Source: Phoronis ovalis
Taxonomy: Eukaryota > Phoronida > Phoronidae
NCBI GenBank assembly: GCA_028565635.1
Contig: JAOXYB010085719.1
Location: 1-22,649 of the forward strand
DNA: 22,649 nt
Direction: 5' to 3'
Position 1 is the stretch's first letter. Every line of letters begins with the position of its first letter. The position numbers and the translations under genes were made by a program. The notes under the pieces are model-generated. The model was not told the DNA's origin and did not search any database. It saw nothing but the letters and a program-made list of their open reading frames with translations. Shown here in pieces: positions 1-12,700 of the stretch.

Positions 1-464
1 GCCGAATATGAAGCCGATCAGGTAAAAACTGAAGCTGTTATTGCGAGACAAAGGAAAGTGTTACATACGACGACGACTACACTACGACAATATGCCCATT
101 CCACTATGGTGGATGGGCATAAAAAGGCATTTTTGTACAGTACATATTCAAAACAGCTATGAAATCAACCGCTGTAAAGTACACCATTTTATCAGCAGCA
201 TCTCTATGCTAAAACAACAGTCCCTAAAATTCATGCTGAGCTTTCACAGCTCTTTTTATCTGGGCGATTGTGATTGACATTTTCACTGCCTCCAGAAATG
301 TTAGGAAGCAAGACTGAATATGTTACAAAGCATAGAAATCAACGGAATTATTGCTTCAAGAGATTATAAAACGGTTCCTAGAAATGGTGAGCACATTAAG
401 TAAACGTTGTAGATTCATGTAGGAATACTTGTAGTAACTGTAGAATGTCAGAGTATTGTCATAC
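1..464. other. Presumed last intron of the RANBP9/10 gene, no coding exon seen
   Basis: The last visible RANBP9/10 exon ends at 465 with a good donor (G|GTATGA on the minus strand). The remaining ~45 residues of the CRA domain were sought on the minus strand between 464 and 1 and not found, so this stretch is most simply the start of the last intron. It holds a short CGA-rich run (about 68-87) and a hairpin at 91-121. At 1-21 a plus-strand frame reads AEYEADQ followed by GTAAAA, which could be the end of an exon of another gene but is too short to support. Confidence 0.55.
91..121. repeat. Short hairpin-forming inverted repeat
   Basis: TATGCCCAT-T-CCAC is followed after 4 bases by its complement GTGG-ATGGGCATA. 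This gives 13 paired bases with a single bulged T. It lies in presumed intron sequence and its function is unknown. Confidence 0.75.
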
Positions 465-3400
465 CTAATATTGCACTATTCAGCGCAGCACATACAGGCT
501 CTCGCTGAACTGGGTCAAGCTGGTAACCCACAGGACTATTCCACGGATCTGCATAGGCTAATAAACTGAATACATTCTGGAAGATAAAATTTGCAATAGA
601 AAATTTCATTTTGGCAAAATAAAAGTATACATTCTGCAAAGATTTATTTTATTTATCATATATAAAAATGCTGGTCTATGTACATAACGACAGATATCAA
701 CATATAAAACTGCACGCACGCACACATATTTCTGAGGTTTACCTGTAAAGTTTGTTTATTTGTTTCATTTTTGCCATGTTCTCTTTTTAGCTGTACACTC
801 ATGGAGTGTAATTCCTTGCCAAACTGTAACATTTTTTCTATAGCAGATTGACTACCTCCACACATTTCTCTTTTAGGTTGGTCAATATCTACAACAAAGC
901 AGATTATATTTGTAACGAATACACCACATATATTTTAACACTGCATGATATTCCTAATACTGCAAAGAGAATTCCACATTTTCACCCACAGTTAGTATTT
1001 TGATGAAGTAAGCAATTAGGTTTGCAAGAAAACAGACTATAAATTCTTTCTCGATTTCAAAGTTTGAAGAACTATTTCTCCTGTGCATAGATAAATGTTC
1101 TGTACTTCTGTGATTCAAGCAATAACAAAGACACGTAGAACTTCTTTAGTATATAATATATGTACATAATATGCATGAGCAAGTATTAAAATCAATCTTT
1201 CACCAAAAAAAATCCAATTACAGAACTAGAAACCATATATAGTGAAAGTCATAGTTTTATACCCAATGATTTCCATATGGCTTTACTTACCCATATCAAC
1301 AACATCACCACTCGCACCATTCGTACACACACCATTACTAACTGTGTCATCGTTACTATTTTCCATATCAACGTCTCCTCCACCACTTGCTCCATTTGAC
1401 ATTAACCGTCCAGAATTAGATTCTGATATAGGTTGTAGATCTGTATGTCCAGTGTGAGTATGTGTAAGCCCTGAGTTTTTCCCTTGAATTGTCCTAACAG
1501 GGCTATTGCTCCCTGAGGATGTCGATCTGATACTATGGTGAACTGGGCTCATACTTGGACTAGACCGTGCACTACCACTACTGTGTCGAGATTTAGGACT
1601 GCATATAGCACCTCGTACTTCACTATCTGTACCATTTACCATTTCTATGAACTGTCTACATTTGAGCATAAACATTAAGTTTGTATTGCATTCTAGGAGA
1701 CCTGGATATAACTGCTGTGTTGTTTCAATTGCTTCACCAATACGGCCAGCTAACACAAGCTTCTGTATTCCTGTAAAGAAGATGTGCTTCAAAATGTGCA
1801 GATTTTATGAAAGAGTACAGAAAAACTCACATGTGAGACAGAAAGCATTATCTTACAATCATTTTACAGGTGAAAAATCTTACTAAAGGAGACGACTTCT
1901 GAAGGTGTTCAAAAATGTAATTAACTAACCTATTGTTAAAGAGTAGATTACAGTAACATGAATAAGACAGCTCTTACTTTGTCTGTTTCTTATAGATACC
2001 AATTCTTCTTCAAAAGACTGTCCTGTGTTTCTAGCAAAAGCTTCTGCAGTGGCACAATAACCATGGTGCACCAAGTAGGTGGAGACAATTCTGCAAGTAT
2101 GATAAAATAACACATAACCAGTTAGGAATGTGCTCAAACATGATATATTGTATTACAGTTGAGGGTTAACACATTGTCAAAACTGGCAGACCCCACCACC
2201 CATATTTCATTTATAGGTTTGCCTTGTTCCCTCTAGTACAACTAAAAGCAGAAAAACTTTTCAGGTTTGTCTATTAAATGAAGATACTATTAAGACAGGA
2301 AAATGAGAAAATATATCCTTTGTAGTATTTTTCTGTGCAGCCAGGTTTATGTGCAATGGTGAAAGCAAAAATACCAAATGTAGGAATGGTGGTGCATCCA
2401 GCAGTTGCCACCTTTATAACATGCTCAAGACTGTACAAATTTGAACAAAGGCAAACAAAAATCTGCAGCTGGCTATATTGATTCATGCACAAATCACATT
2501 GTTTCGGTTGAAAGTGCATTTACATTTTTTTTATTTAGCAATGCTTATTAGTCTATTTTGAAAAGAAGTATTGTCTATCAATTATAGCACAATAGTACCC
2601 TTTGAAAGGAACCTGGGGCCACAATGTATACTTTTAGTTAAAGATTAGCAAGCTGCAATCCGCTGGTGAAATTTTGACAGAACCAAAATGGTATCTTTGA
2701 CTGGAAGTGTCATGATTCATTTGCTTAATATACCTTTGTAATGCTGTTTGCCATTCTCCTTTGTTATCTTCAACTGGAAAGTTTTCGATGGTTCTTTTTG
2801 TTCTCCTTCGCCATTCCTACAAATAAAAACAGTTTGGAGGACCTTTAAATAGAGTACAAAAAAACTTATAAAAAAGAACAAACTTGTATAAAGCAGGTTC
2901 AAGGAGTTAGCTGGTTAACAAAATAAGCAAATGACTGTCGGGCTTATGAAGATACCAGAAACAAACACCAATTAACACAGTTCACTTGCACGTTCTACCA
3001 TGTATATAGTAATAGCCAAGGCAAAACTAATGCTCAAACAAATTCTCTATAAAGTTTTAACCGATTTACCATATTAGATGACAAACACTGCGAGTCTACA
3101 TAAAAGAAAAGTTATCTTAATGTAACAAGACAGGAAATCAGCCAAGTATATTGATATGTAAAATCACCTTCATGTAATCTTCAATATCATATACAAAGGG
3201 AAGTTGCCCAAAATTCGCCTCCACTTCTTCTCCTGGGGTTTGAAGTCCAACCGTGGGATACAAATTAGGCTGAAAGAAACAATACCATTCACTTATCAAT
3301 ACAAATCCTAAAATCTTAAATAACTCATCTAGGTCTGTTAACTGTATTAACAAGATGTGTAAAGCATGACTACACATATCCAAAGCTGCTGACTTAACTT

Positions 3401-5962
3401 CATGAAGTACTAATGTTAGCCTTTACACAATCACTAGATATGTTAACAATTCGTGTACAGTTATAAGAAGTTTTGTGTGTGTAGATGATGCTTACATGCA
3501 ATAACATTTATCAAAAGTCTGATTGGCTAATACACAACCTGTCTGCAAAATCGCAGTGTCACCCCAGACTGAAACTACTTCTAACCCAGAGTTAAAATTT
3601 ACTCACCAACACCTTTTTCTATGTCCCAGCAACTGAAACTTTATAACTCCTTACCTAACTAGCTTCATGTGCCTCGAGTAATAAAAATAATTGTGTGCAG
3701 CCCTAATTTTATATGATTCACATCATAAATTAAGAGACTTGTGTATTGTGTTTTTTTAAATTAACCGCAGTAGGTTCACAAAGTTTACAAACTTTGCGAT
3801 GTATAAAAAATTCTTGTCTTCGACAGGAGGCAGAAATAGTATTTATAGACTTACAGGTAAATCTGTAAAGGCAATACCCAAGTTAACTCCATTCTTTGTG
3901 TAAAAACAAGTATTGTCAATCAAATTAAGACAACAGCCTATCACATCCCCTGTTGTGAATGTTGGTCCATAAGGTACACCAGTTCCTGAGGAACAAAATG
4001 AATGACCATCATCACCATGGTACCCATAGGATTGCTTATCCCAGCCTGGAAAATAAGACATATTCTGAAGTGCCTTCAGATTCCTACACATTTATCACTG
4101 TCTAGTCTTCCACTTGCAATTTAACTGTTGCAATTGGATGTAAAAACAACAAATGTTACATTAGTAATAAAACACAATAATCTTATACTTCCATACCCTT
4201 GAAACACCCATACACACAGAATAATCTTTTTTAGATAGTCTGAGTGGATTTAATAAGCTAGCATACAAAAATCAATACATCTACATTCTAAAACATTACA
4301 GTTTACATTTTCTTACCTGGTAACCTATTTGTGTTAACTCCTTGTGTAGATAGTCCAATTCCCATATAACCATCCCTGCCTTTGCTGATGATTCTAATCT
4401 CGAAATAGTATACACCACATGATGCTGGTAAGGGATGCGTGGCTCGGACACTTGCTGCATCTTTGTGTGTTTTACCGACGCCTACATGAAAGCATACACA
4501 TAATTAGGAAAGTTGTATTATCAAACAATTTAATAGTGTCTTTTCAATTTCTGTTTAACTCTGGTGAGGCTAAAATTCTAAACGTAGACTATATTTTCTG
4601 TTTCCAGAGGAGCAGTCAGTTTCAGAACAGTATACATCGGTAAAAATCGACACAACTTGAAAAATTGCACCAATAGGCAACACATATATAGAGCTACAGA
4701 CATGATCGGATTTTTACCTTTTACTAACTTTGCTTATATCCTTATAGGGTGACACAGTGACATGCTCATAATTTCTGGGACCATTGCAGCCATAGTATAT
4801 ATGATAGCCCCCAAGTCATTAGCATGTTAGTCTCAGGTGGTACACATGTATGCTACAGTTACGTCTTACTTAATATTAGTCTTGGTTCATGACGTTCTAC
4901 ACTAGCTCTTGATAATCTGACTTGTGAGCTGTGCGAACAGTCATAGAACTTACATAGTCAATTACAGTGAAAGTGCCCAAACTTCGAAATCTACATAATT
5001 CCTACCGAATTAGTTCATACATCACTGTCTAGATACTCTCTGATTATCCAACTTCAACTTCAACTACTCCCTTCACCATTTGAAACTCTTGAATTCAGTT
5101 TTTACCATGCAGTAAGCTTGTTTTACCCTGGGCCTCACACACCAACCCAGTTTCTTGACAAGTACCCCATCCCGCTGGGAGCCAGCCCAAGAGTTGCAAA
5201 TAGCCATAGAAGTAGTAGGAGTTGAAGTTGGATAATGAGAGAGTATCTGGACGCTGATATATGAACTCATACGGTAGGAATTACATAGATTTCGAAATTT
5301 GGGCACTTTCACTGTAATTGGCTAGTATGTAAGTTTCCATGACTGTTCGCACAGCTCACAAGTCAGATTATTAAGAGCTAGTGCAGAACGTCATGAACCA
5401 GGCCTAACTTAATATTTGTTTTTCTGAAGGGCAACACAGAGTTAAAAGGCAGATGATATCATCACGAAGTCAAAGGTCAATCAATTAATAACAAAGGCAA
5501 AATGAATATTTTTCTTCAGCACATTACAGAAATCAAACTAAGGAACAAATTGACAATGTTTTTGTATAATTCGATTGCAGTTATACATGAAATACAGTAC
5601 AAAAATCTCAATTTTAACAGTTCTTTTTCCAAAAACATGGTTTAGTAGAATATATTAAAATTTGATGATAGGATAAGCTAAGCAAAATCAACAAATTAAG
5701 AAATAATAACTATACATTATTAGTATTAATACATATCTAACATATCCTCACCTTTGTAGTGAACTTTTAGATTGTTCTGGGACAATCCGATGAAGGTAAA
5801 TTTATCTTTAGGGCTCCAGCACCTTGGTAAAGGTGTTTCGTTTTCGTTGACGGCAGGGTAAAGTAATTTGAGGCGTTCTGTTGTTGCTTTCTGGAAGGAA
5901 TTTAACCTCTCCACCGAACTAGAACTTGGTTCACTCGACATCTTGGCTCTTTTTCCCTTCAT
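465..5962 (-). CDS. RANBP9/RANBP10: RanBP9/RanBP10 orthologue (SPRY-LisH-CTLH-CRA scaffold), C-terminus outside the window
   Basis: Scaffold subunit of the CTLH/GID E3 ubiquitin ligase, nuclear and cytoplasmic by family knowledge. Exons in order (minus): 5752-5962, 4317-4481, 3855-4045, 3168-3269, 2734-2816, 1978-2090, 1291-1770, 743-888, 465-576. All have GT..AG borders with matching phases and give 534 residues. Residues ~32-215 carry the family N-terminal motif ([14 protein letters not shown]) and the SPRY domain ([35 protein letters not shown]). LisH spans ~252-284 ([18 protein letters not shown]) and CTLH ~289-345 ([20 protein letters not shown]). A Ser/Pro-rich linker runs to ~455, followed by CRA ([35 protein letters not shown]). 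The start at 5962 has a G at -3; a second Met at 5941 is also in good context. The short N-terminus and FMLKCRQF resemble RANBP10, but invertebrates usually have one gene for both. Confidence 0.96.
4868..5416. mobile_element. Foldback/MITE-like element with ~190 bp inverted arms and target-site duplication
   Basis: The left arm (about 4878-5070) and right arm (about 5212-5406) are near-perfect reverse complements by eye. Shared blocks include GGTTCATGACGTTCT, AATCTGACTTGTGAGCTGTG, CAATTACAGTGAAAGTGCCC and TTATCCAACTTCAACT. The spacer is ~140 bp. The same 10-mer ACTTAATATT sits directly outside both arms (4868-4877 and 5407-5416), as expected of a target-site duplication. There is no transposase ORF, so the element is non-autonomous. 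It lies in intron 1 of the RANBP9/10 gene. The family is not recognised; 9-10 bp duplications occur in Mutator-like and some foldback elements, but that assignment is only a suggestion. Confidence 0.85.
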
Positions 5963-6726
5963 ACCCAATGTTTCAACTCGGTTGTTGATTGGACGAAACT
6001 CTTATGCCTCAAGAAATTTCTCCAATGAGAACATGCCTGACTTCCTTATTCTGAAATGTTTGTTTTCGGGAAAAAATACCATTTTGACGAAAGAAAGACA
6101 AAAGCAACGGCTGTAAAAAAGATGATAATACACAGATTATCGAGTTCAATTAACTTTAGTGCTCACAACACATGTTGGATTTGCCCACTTTGTTCTATTT
6201 ATCATAGGTCAACTAAAAAGTTGTCGTGGCATGTATACTTTTATTTTCATATTTTGGTTAAATCTCAATTTAAGTTCTTCAAAAGGAAGGATATGAATAA
6301 AATATATAATTACTTATATTATATTATACTTTTTCAAAATTTGTTGAAAATCTTGATTTGCAGTTAATATTTTTATATCAGTATCGCCACTGTATATTAT
6401 TGGTCATTATTAGAAATCTGCTGTTCCCAATGTTACATAAATCCATTTTGTTGATTTTAGCTTGAATTTGTTCCAAGATAGCATATCACCAAATTATTGC
6501 TCCATTCTTTTAGATCCAAATACAAAAAGTTGCATTTTAAAGAAATTAGCATCACAAATTATAAGTTTACGACATTAGTTTTGTTTACGGCATAATCGTC
6601 ACTATAACAACTACAGCAGACATGTTGCTGTAATAGTGTGATAGCTGTTGTGAAAACGGTGTAATATTTCATTAATTCGTGGAAACCCATGCTAAATATT
6701 GTTATCATAAATTTTAAGAATTACTT
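5963..6726. promoter_or_regulatory. Shared divergent promoter region of RANBP9/10 and TSNAXIP1
   Basis: 764 bp separate the two start codons, and both 5' leaders must lie here unless there are further upstream exons. An ATTGG (CCAAT on the minus strand) is at 5988-5993 just upstream of the RANBP9/10 start. An in-frame TAA at 6715-6717 closes the TSNAXIP1 frame upstream of its ATG. An imperfect inverted repeat lies around 6600-6640. No further coding sequence is credible; the open frames here match nothing I know. Confidence 0.7.
6598..6611 (+). promoter_or_regulatory. Candidate RFX X-box
   Basis: GTCACT-AT-AACAAC fits the X-box consensus RYYRYY-N(1-3)-RRNRAC used by RFX factors for cilium and sperm genes. 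It sits 116 bp upstream of the TSNAXIP1 start codon. The consensus is degenerate, so a chance match in a region this size is quite possible. Confidence 0.3.
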
Positions 6727-9700
6727 ATGGACTCAGACAAGATGGCTCTTGCTAAATTACCACCCATCAGAAGGTAAGTCATCATGAGAAATGTAGAAGT
6801 TGACCTGCACTGAGAAGTGCAGTTTCCACTAATTCATTTCCAGCGACTAGTCCTAGATACATTGACCGGCGGAGGTGCTTGTCACAAATGTTGGTACGGG
6901 TAAAAACACCCTGACCCTGTAGTAAATAAAGGTCGCCAAAAATATACCCTGTACCTCTATGGCTCTATGATAAATAAAAAAATACATCCTAATGTAAATA
7001 GCTCAATTATTTTACTATAATTGAAAAATAAATGATATCAGTTATAAAAATTCCTTGTAATGTTTTTTTTAGCTCTTCACAAGATAACCTTCTACAGAAT
7101 AGTGAAAACAGACACTATAAACTTACAGGAGACACTGGTACTTATGGACTGCCACCTCCTAAAACACTCAAGGTATATGTACCAATTTGACAAGGCTCAG
7201 ATTCTTATTACTGTTTTTATAGTAGTGTTATTTTCTTAAATATTTTGTAATAATATGTTACAGGAACTTAATTATCTCTAACAGTCATGCTCTCTTGCTT
7301 TTGCATTTTCTTTAATTATAGGTATCTGTTTTCTTTTGTATCTCTGTGTGTGATCTTTTTTCTTTTATTTATGTATGCTCTACTCTCACCTGTTTCCCTT
7401 AACTAAATCTTCAATAAAAGGAATTCAAGAAATATGGTGGCAAATCTAGGAAAACAAAGAAAAGGAAGAAAAAAACAATCAATCTTATATTTCTGGTAAC
7501 CTTTAGAATACATGTATAACATTTCTTCATGCACTGCTTACAATAAGTATCTGTTCAGCAAGATTCATTGTAGAATATACATAGCTTATTATAACAAATA
7601 AAAAACCTCCATGTGTCTGCTCCCGTAAACTGTTTCACAATTCTAATCTAAAATGATTAATTTGCAGGAAATGATGTCATCTTTCAGTTTAATGTTTTGA
7701 AATATCTATATCATTGGCATAATTAAAACTTGTTGCTGTTGTGATTTTTGTGTGATCATGCCATTGGGTTTTTTAGCCATACATGGATACAAATGCTGGA
7801 GCTCTGGATACATGGCCTGCCCATGCTTCAGGACAAGCCACTTCTAAAGTCTCCATTAGCCTAAGTCGTCACAGAAACTTAGTTGTGACAAACGAGGAAG
7901 AACAAGGCAAACCACCAATAATTCCAAAACCAAAGTTTTTAGATCAGTTAGAAACCTTCTTAAAGAAAGAGTTACGAGCACTGGGAGTAACAAAAGTGCA
8001 AGCAAATGATTTGAGATTACAGGTAAATTGCCAAACCACAAAAAAAAATCTATTGCTTTAATATTTTCACCTTATAAAATATTAAAAAATTCCGTCATTT
8101 TAATGTACCATTTTTTTTTACTTTTAATACTATTACTTTAAAAATTGAGCACAAAATCAGAGCAGGACGTTGTTAACAGCATTTCAAATTGTATGCAGTA
8201 ACAACATAGGGTAGATCCCATAATAATGTTACCTTAAGTTTGTGAAACTTTTATAATGCAGTCAGTGTCATTTTGCATTTATAGCTTAAAATTACCGTGA
8301 CATTTTCATTATTCAGGCACACCGAGAAGTATTTGAATACCTCATTGAAGATTTCAAGACATATAAACCATTATTAGCAGCTATAAAAAATGAATATGAA
8401 ATGATGGTAGCTCATCAAAGAGAACAAATTAGAATGTTGGAACCATTAAAACAGATGCTAGTTACCGTGTCAGAACAATGTGACCAAAAAATAATGCAAC
8501 AAAGAGAAGCAGAAAAAGATGGTAAGTTTTGTTTTAAAAAGATATGTAATACAAACATTTACCACACATATTACTTTATTTGTTAAGTTTTAAGTTTAGT
8601 TCTAGCTTGCTCAAAAATATTGGATAGTGTTGTTATAATTATCCATCTTATTTCTGATATTATTCAAAACATCGTCAAGAGTGTACTGCATTGCATTGTT
8701 TAAAATTTAGAACTTGAATCTCAATAGACTATTTGCATGTACTTGAGGGCATCACCTTTCAATCAAGCATACTAATCATTTGAATATAATTCCTGGTTTT
8801 AAAACCTGATTTTATAACTGCTTTAAGTAGTGAAATTTAATCACAGTTATAAAAAATTAATATATAAGTGTTTAGGTATTGAAATATTAATATAAATTAC
8901 AAAGGAAGATATGATTTTTTGGTTTTGGCTCAGCATGCAAAGGAAGTGGATAATGTAGCATTTTGTGAATGAATTGTGCAAGTGTACAGAGAACTATGTC
9001 ATTGTTCATCACAAAATGTGACATGCTGGGAAGGTTTGGGTCCGCAACTGGTGGCTCCACGAAGTGCATACAAGTGGTCCATTAAACAATTGGTTTGTTT
9101 AGGTTTTGTTAAACTTTAATATATTTTATTTCTCATTAGAAATTACAAATTTGAAAAAGATGAATCAAATGCTTTACAAGAAAATTGATGAAATGAGGAA
9201 TGAACACACATCTTTAGAAGCGCAAGTTGAACGATTACAAAGAGAATTAGCTGACGAATACAAAATGTACAGAGATGAATATGATGCTAAGAAACAATTA
9301 GTGTCGGATATCAATGAATTACGTTACCAACAAGAAGATGTAATAACAGCTGAACAACAAGAACAAACAGACAAAGAAGATATTGAAGTGTTAAGGATTG
9401 GATTAAAGTAAGTATATGATAACATGAATTAGATGTACTGCAATCCTTGCATTTTTCTTGTATGGGACTTTGGTGTTGCTCTTGGAGACATGCACGTAAT
9501 ACAAATTGTATATGTTAGTTTCGATAATGGTCTCAGTTTCCATTGAAATTGCAGATTCCAAAAAAAAAAATTCTTAGTAAAATGTTAAGAATAAGATAGC
9601 TGTCACCACGGCATTTTTAGGAGCGTTTGATCAACTCGATCCCCATCAACCAACGAAAAACTAATTTAAGTATACTAAGAATTATAGCAAAAAAATTAGC

Positions 9701-12700
9701 CGAACACTCATGCTGCAATTCCATAAAATATCATCTGCTGCAGCCCTGAAGTCCTGGGACTGCCCCTGTGTCATGCAAAATTAATGTGGTAAATATTTCA
9801 GTGTATAGTTTGTAAATGGTAAAATACCTAATAGTTTGGTTTCCACCGTAAGCACCAGTTAGCACTAATTAAAAGTCTGTGTGTTGCTATATCCATTATC
9901 ATGTATGTTGTAGCTAAGCACCGAAGGAATAAATAACAAGATGATACCATATATTATTACAAACTGTCTTTCACTTTTAGAAAAGCCCGTGAAGGTGAAG
10001 CAGATGCTAGTATGAGATTGGCCAAGATGGAAGCGGATTATGGTGACGTTGTACCAAGACGAGACTTTGAAGCACTTCAAAAGACATGCACTGTAACTAG
10101 TTTATATTAATTTTTAAATTACATGCTTAAAAACAATGTGTACATATACTTGTTTGATCTCCATCAGCCCCATAAATATTTCAATTCATTAAACTGCATT
10201 TTACTGCAACTCTAAAATGATAGTTGCAATTTGTAACTTAGAACATTGAAATGTTAAAGATTCTTTGTTCAGTAACTGTTGTTGACAAATAAATAAAATA
10301 TTATATTTTTATTTTAGGAACAACAAGAGCTATTTGTTCAATTAGAAGGTGATTTCAACAAATTAAAACAAGAACACGATATCTTATTAGAGACACATAA
10401 ACAAGTACTACAGCAAAGAGATCAGTATTATCAAGAAGCTGAACAACTGCGAAGAAGCGCCACACCAAGGTAAATAGTTGTAGTATCACATTTTAAAGTA
10501 ATATCATAATTTTGACTTTACAAGCATGCATGGCTCAAGATGAGTATTATAAGTCATATTCAGTCTGTGTCAATACAACTAAAAGTGTATTCTCTACTAC
10601 TACTATGCCCAGAGGTAATCCCTGTATATTACCTACTGGAGACGTGCCTCACGGAATGCTCCCAATTTCATTTTTCCTGATATAAATATAGGTCATCACT
10701 TGTCTCATTTCCTAAAAACTGGTGGCAATCCAAATCAAATTATCTTGAAGATTTGCAGATTTATCATATGTGAATCAATTTTCAAGTATTAAAAATGTGT
10801 TTCTTAAACAAATTTAAATATTTTTAAAATGGAACTATTTGTGACTTATTTGATATTTGAAGCATTATTACACTATATAGTTTCATCAAGGTACTTGAAA
10901 TTGTTCTTATTGGCAAACAATGTATACAATTTTGAAGAAAAAAAACTCCATGACATAAGTTGACAATTTACCCTTTTCATCTTTTATTTCAACAATTAAT
11001 TTTATTCAGTAGGCAGCGGTATGTTAAATGATTGTTAATTTTACTGACATTTGTTTTTTCAGACCCGACTGGGAAAAAGTTAGTGATTTTGTTCAGGGAG
11101 GACTTGATCGATGGACAGAATTAACCGAAGGTAAAAGTAGCGATGAAATAGTGGATATCTTAGTTCAAGAGATTACGAGTAATGATGTCGGTGGCGCAGA
11201 TGGTGCAGAGTTCTTTGAAGCCAAGGTATTTATTATCAGTAACCCCATTAATTTATTCTATGATGGATGTTTAAAAAAAAAGAATTTTCAAAAAACTGAA
11301 AACTTTAAAATTAGTATACTTTTTATACATTCAATATAATTTTTACGCAGTACATTTTTTATTTACGCAGCAATTTTTTATTATATTATTCTTTGACAAA
11401 AAACATATGTTAAAATAATTTTACTTTGGACAAAAGTAGATTTTTTATTTCATAAGGAATATTAAAAAAAATTCATGATATTTGACTGTTTTTAAATTTG
11501 TGAAACAGGGAGATGGAGATGATGTTCCTATTTACTTGCGTTATGAAGGTCAAGTCCGTAACAGGCGACTAGGTCGACGTGATTGTGCTTTAATAGTCAG
11601 AGACATTTGGAGGGAAAAAGCTGCACATGATGCAGAGGTAAAAATCTAAATATTTCCATGTCGTCATTCAACTTAAGACTTCTGTCAATGTCATCACAGC
11701 AAAGCTTCTTGTTTAAAAAGTTGCAAAATTTAAAGAATTATATTTAATTATAGTTATTTTATATGGATGCATTCTGTAAAACTGAAAACACTCCGTTTGA
11801 GAATAAAATTATAGTAAAAGATAAAGTTTTGTTGGTTGCTAAAAACAACAGGTATTGTCAACAATGCTTATAATATCCAGAAACTATAAGCATTGCTACA
11901 GTTATTATCTATATAAAAAGAATACAACAGATAGTGAACAATTCACTATCTGTTGTATTCTTTTTAATATATAGATTTAAACATGTAAACTGCATTTATT
12001 TTTTTTTTTTTAGAAAACAGATGGAAGAGAAAGTATGTCAGATTTTATGTTACAATATTTGAAGCGGCGTTTTGGACTTGACTCAATGGTATATGAATGG
12101 GCTTACAATTTACATGATGCATTACAGCGATTTTCAAACGATGAACGAATTGGACTTTTCTGGAGAATTCTTGATGGTGATGTAAGTACAACTGACAATA
12201 ACATCCAAGCCATATATATTATATAAAGGATCAGTATATATAAAACTGATGTCATATAATGACCCGATTGTAAGAAATCAGACAATACAAAATGTAACTA
12301 AAACTTTGATATTTTATTGTTAAGTCAAACCCTATGGCGGGCATTTACGTACATATATGATGTATATATGGATATATAGGGATGATAACTTTTTCACCAA
12401 AAATCGCTAGAAACAGGTAGACTTTTCAACAAAATCTGTTGGGTTCTCATTTTGAGTGAAAACCAAAGAGTCTCCATTTAAGGCAAAAATCCTAGAAATC
12501 TCTGTTTTGCATCACCTTCCATACCGTCAATGTTATCTCAGACACAACTGTATCAAAAAATATAGATATGCTACTGCTTTTAATTTTGAAACGTTGATAC
12601 CAAGAGCAAATTATAATTCCTCTTACTGTTGTTGTGAACAGAAAATGTACATGTATCACCATATGTTTTACAGGGTGATGAAGAATTGTATTATAATCAA

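Noticed and set aside
1-21. Possible plus-strand exon end (AEYEADQ then GTAAAA)
   Set aside because: It is only seven residues at the window edge, and no continuing exon is found on the plus strand within the region.
5726-5968. RANBP9/10 start at 5968 giving an extra Met-Gly
   Set aside because: The codon at 5968 is TTG, not ATG. The first real ATG of the frame is at 5962.
5868-6367. Two overlapping plus-strand frames opposite and beyond RANBP9/10 exon 1
   Set aside because: One is antisense to the real exon and the other is AT-rich with no recognisable domain. They fall in the divergent promoter.
8930-9028. Imperfect inverted repeat (CAGCATG ... CATGCTG with CATTTTGTGA inner stem) in a TSNAXIP1 intron
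   Set aside because: The pairing is broken by long unpaired stretches and no flanking duplication was seen, so it is too weak to call an element.
11915-11965. MicroRNA precursor at the 24 bp hairpin
   Set aside because: The loop is only 3 bases and the stem is perfectly paired, unlike animal microRNA precursors.
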